A stretch of 64,000 nt of DNA. It comes from JAHJQZ01 sp963676075 (GTDB lineage: Bacteria > Pseudomonadota > Alphaproteobacteria > Rhizobiales > Devosiaceae). The notes beneath the pieces are model-generated. The model had not been told where the DNA came from and ran no database searches. It worked only from the letters and a program-made list of their open reading frames with translations. The stretch is from contig CAXXNZ010000013.1 of NCBI GenBank assembly GCA_963676075.2, forward strand, positions 1-64,000. The letters are read 5' to 3'. Shown here one piece after another: positions 62,494 through 64,000 of the stretch (its first letter is position 1; every line of letters starts with the position of its first letter). Made by a program: the position numbers and the translations under genes.

Positions 62494-63813
62494 TCAGGCG
62501 GCGGCCTTCTTCTTATCCTTGGGGTCGTGATGTCGGTTGATCACTTCCGGGATCAGGCCCTGCGGCGCATAGCGCAAGGCAATGGAGATCACCAGTCCGA
62601 GAACAAACACGCGCATTTGCAGCGAGCGCGAGTCGATTTCGGGAATGGCGCCCCAGCCGATCTGTTCGGTCCAGTTCGACAGGTTGATGAACAGGAACTG
62701 TGCCAGCGGATCGGAAAGGATCCAGACGAAGTAGATCAGCACCGCGCCGAGCACGGCGCCCCAATTGTTGCCGACGCCGCCGACGATGATCATCACCCAG
62801 ATCAGGAAAGTGTGGTTGATCGGCTGGTAGCCGGACGGATCGAGAATATGGGAGAAGGTGACGAGCATTCCGCCGCCCATACCGATCAGCACCGAACCGA
62901 GCACGAACAGTTCGAGCTGACGGCCGCGCACGTCCTTGCCCATGGCTTCGGCGGCGATGTGGTTCTCGCGGATGGCGCGCATCAGCCGGCCCCATGGGCC
63001 GCCATAGGCGCGGTTGATGAGAAAGAAGGCGGCGACGAAGAAGACGAGCAGCAAAAGAATGAAGCCGAGCCGGGCATAGATGAAGGAATCATCGATGGAG
63101 ACGCCGATCGCCTGGAAGTCCTGCGGCTCCGGAACGGGCCAAGGCACCGGCGACACCGACAGGGTGCCCCGGGTCAGCCAGTCCATGTTCTTGATGAAGG
63201 ATCTGAGGATCTCGGAGATGCCGATGGTGGCGATGCCGAGATAGTCGGCCCGAAGTCCGAGCGTCGTCTTGGCGACGAACCTGCCGATGAGTGCCGTGAC
63301 GGCGCCGGCCATGATCCAGCCGATGACCGGATAAAGACCCAGCCCGCCGATCCAGCCCGAGGTCGATTCGATATAGGCGGCGGCCGGATCGAGCTGGCTT
63401 CGGTAAAGGACATAGGCGACGAACCAGGCGAGCACGATGGCAAAGATCCGGAGCTTGCCCTTTATGCCGATTCGGTCGAGCCGGCGGGCCCCGATGACGA
63501 TAAGTGCGCCAATTCCGAGGGCGACGAAGGCCTTGACCAGCAGAAAGGGGCCGTCCGAAGACCAGAACTCGGGTTTGATCGGATAGGAGAAGAACACCGA
63601 GGTGGCGCCGCCAACCATAAGGAAGCCCATGACGCCGAAATTGGATAGCCCGCCATAACCGAACTGGATATTCAGGCCGAGCGCCACCAGTGCATAGGCG
63701 GTGGTTTGGGCGATCAGCAGGGTCAGGTTGGCCGGGCCCTGCCAGATGCCGACCAGAACGACGAAGACGCCAAGCGCCATATAGGCGTAAAGGGTGCGAC
63801 GTTGGGCGCTCAT
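62494..63813 (-). CDS. livM: Branched-chain amino-acid ABC transporter permease LivM
   Basis: 439 residues with about ten membrane helices. GLNIQFGYGGLSNFGVMGFLMVGG and the EAA-like region GRLMRAIRENHIAAEAMGKDVRGRQLELFVLGS are LivM signatures. Ends with a Lys-rich tail. It overlaps livH by ATGA (63813-63810), so the permease pair is coupled. A livK gene lies 840 bases away on the other strand and probably serves this transporter. Confidence 0.93.
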   Translation of the reverse strand: MSAQRRTLYAYMALGVFVVLVGIWQGPANLTLLIAQTTAYALVALGLNIQFGYGGLSNFGVMGFLMVGGATSVFFSYPIKPEFWSSDGPFLLVKAFVALGIGALIVIGARRLDRIGIKGKLRIFAIVLAWFVAYVLYRSQLDPAAAYIESTSGWIGGLGLYPVIGWIMAGAVTALIGRFVAKTTLGLRADYLGIATIGISEILRSFIKNMDWLTRGTLSVSPVPWPVPEPQDFQAIGVSIDDSFIYARLGFILLLLVFFVAAFFLINRAYGGPWGRLMRAIRENHIAAEAMGKDVRGRQLELFVLGSVLIGMGGGMLVTFSHILDPSGYQPINHTFLIWVMIIVGGVGNNWGAVLGAVLIYFVWILSDPLAQFLFINLSNWTEQIGWGAIPEIDSRSLQMRVFVLGLVISIALRYAPQGLIPEVINRHHDPKDKKKAAA

Positions 63814-64000
63814 GACGATAGCCCCTTGAAGATACCCGTCGGTCGCCACAGCAGGGTGATGACCAGGATGACGAAGGCAACCGTCAATTTGTACTCGGTC
63901 GGCACCAGGGCAATGGTGTTCGGCAATTCAAGACCGAAGGGCAGGTAAGGGCCGATCGGCCTGAGGACCGCGGTCCAATTGAATACCGCCAGCGATTCGG
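63810..64000 (-). CDS. livH: Branched-chain amino-acid ABC transporter permease LivH, C-terminal part
   Basis: Only the last 63 or so residues are inside the window. They end KLTVAFVILVITLLWRPTGIF followed by KGLSS and a stop, the usual LivH C-terminus. The stop overlaps the livM start as ATGA. Confidence 0.85.
   Translation of the reverse strand, partial: ESLAVFNWTAVLRPIGPYLPFGLELPNTIALVPTEYKLTVAFVILVITLLWRPTGIFKGLSS

Noticed and set aside
3310..64000. CRISPR array or insertion sequence
   Set aside because: No regularly spaced direct repeats, cas genes, transposases or terminal inverted repeats were found.

Overview
This window joins two unrelated DNAs. Bases 1 to about 3309 are very AT-rich and eukaryotic. 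They hold three compact minus-strand genes: a Rab-type small GTPase, a nucleoplasmin-like-domain protein with a long acidic tract, and a pyruvate kinase. All three read through only if TAA and TAG mean glutamine and if introns of 32-49 bases with gt...ag ends are removed. One TGA sits at the conserved Trp of the Rab, while TGA also ends the two genes whose 3' ends are inside the window. This points to a ciliate with a karyorelict- or Condylostoma-like nuclear code. Several one-base slips in homopolymers look like read errors.

From about 3310 to 64000 the sequence is GC-rich and bacterial, with standard code, dense operons, ATGA overlaps and Shine-Dalgarno sites. Gene content (cpdR, ftsEX beside an MJ0042 zinc-ribbon protein, tlpA divergent from argH, gloB divergent from a methyltransferase, DUF2125, DUF3422, PduO beside a HIG1-type protein, pyc) fits an alphaproteobacterium of the order Hyphomicrobiales. 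A Devosiaceae-like source is my guess. The junction at 3304-3312 cuts inside the pyruvate kinase gene, so an assembly or library chimera between a ciliate and a bacterium (food, symbiont or co-sampled) is far more likely than a natural fusion.

Layout of the bacterial part. 3.4-7.6 kb: HxlR regulator, DJ-1/PfpI protein, GH3 beta-glucosidase, tRNA-Leu(CAA). 7.7-13.6 kb: DedA-like membrane protein, DsbB, AAC(3)-type acetyltransferase, VOC protein with divergent winged-helix regulator, HNH protein, esterase with AlkA-type glycosylase, glutamyl-Q-tRNA(Asp) synthetase. 13.8-20.7 kb: epimerase-like protein with LysR regulator, HIG1-type protein with PduO, diguanylate cyclase, YjfB-like protein, TlpA, ArgH, HAD phosphatase. 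21-28.8 kb: LrgAB, CpdR and zinc-ribbon protein, divergent from FtsEX-PlsC; ChaC; DUF2125. 28.8-37.6 kb: HisC with a frameshifted prephenate dehydrogenase, GloB, GNAT protein, a small protein behind a sigma-54-like promoter, TSUP permease, L32, IspA-MOSC-YbaK. 37.8-42.2 kb: two secreted proteins of unclear function, a methyltransferase, IspG. 42.3-47.7 kb: an ArsR regulator with four SRPBCC or DUF1801 proteins and two tandem Bcr/CflA exporters. 47.7-55.3 kb: DUF3422, pyruvate carboxylase, a Blh-type phosphatase, GGDEF-EAL. 55.6-64 kb: glycine-betaine ABC transporter ProXWV plus an extra binding protein, then LivK, an SH3 protein, LivM and a partial LivH.

A family of intergenic repeats (core CAGCAAAA...ACCGGTTTTG...CGAAAATGCGATAAAA) recurs at least five times in the bacterial part, which ties that part together as one genome. 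The most notable signals are the reassigned stop codons with dual use of TGA, the broken prephenate dehydrogenase, the sigma-54-like promoter before an unknown small gene, and clear operator-like repeats before several regulators.
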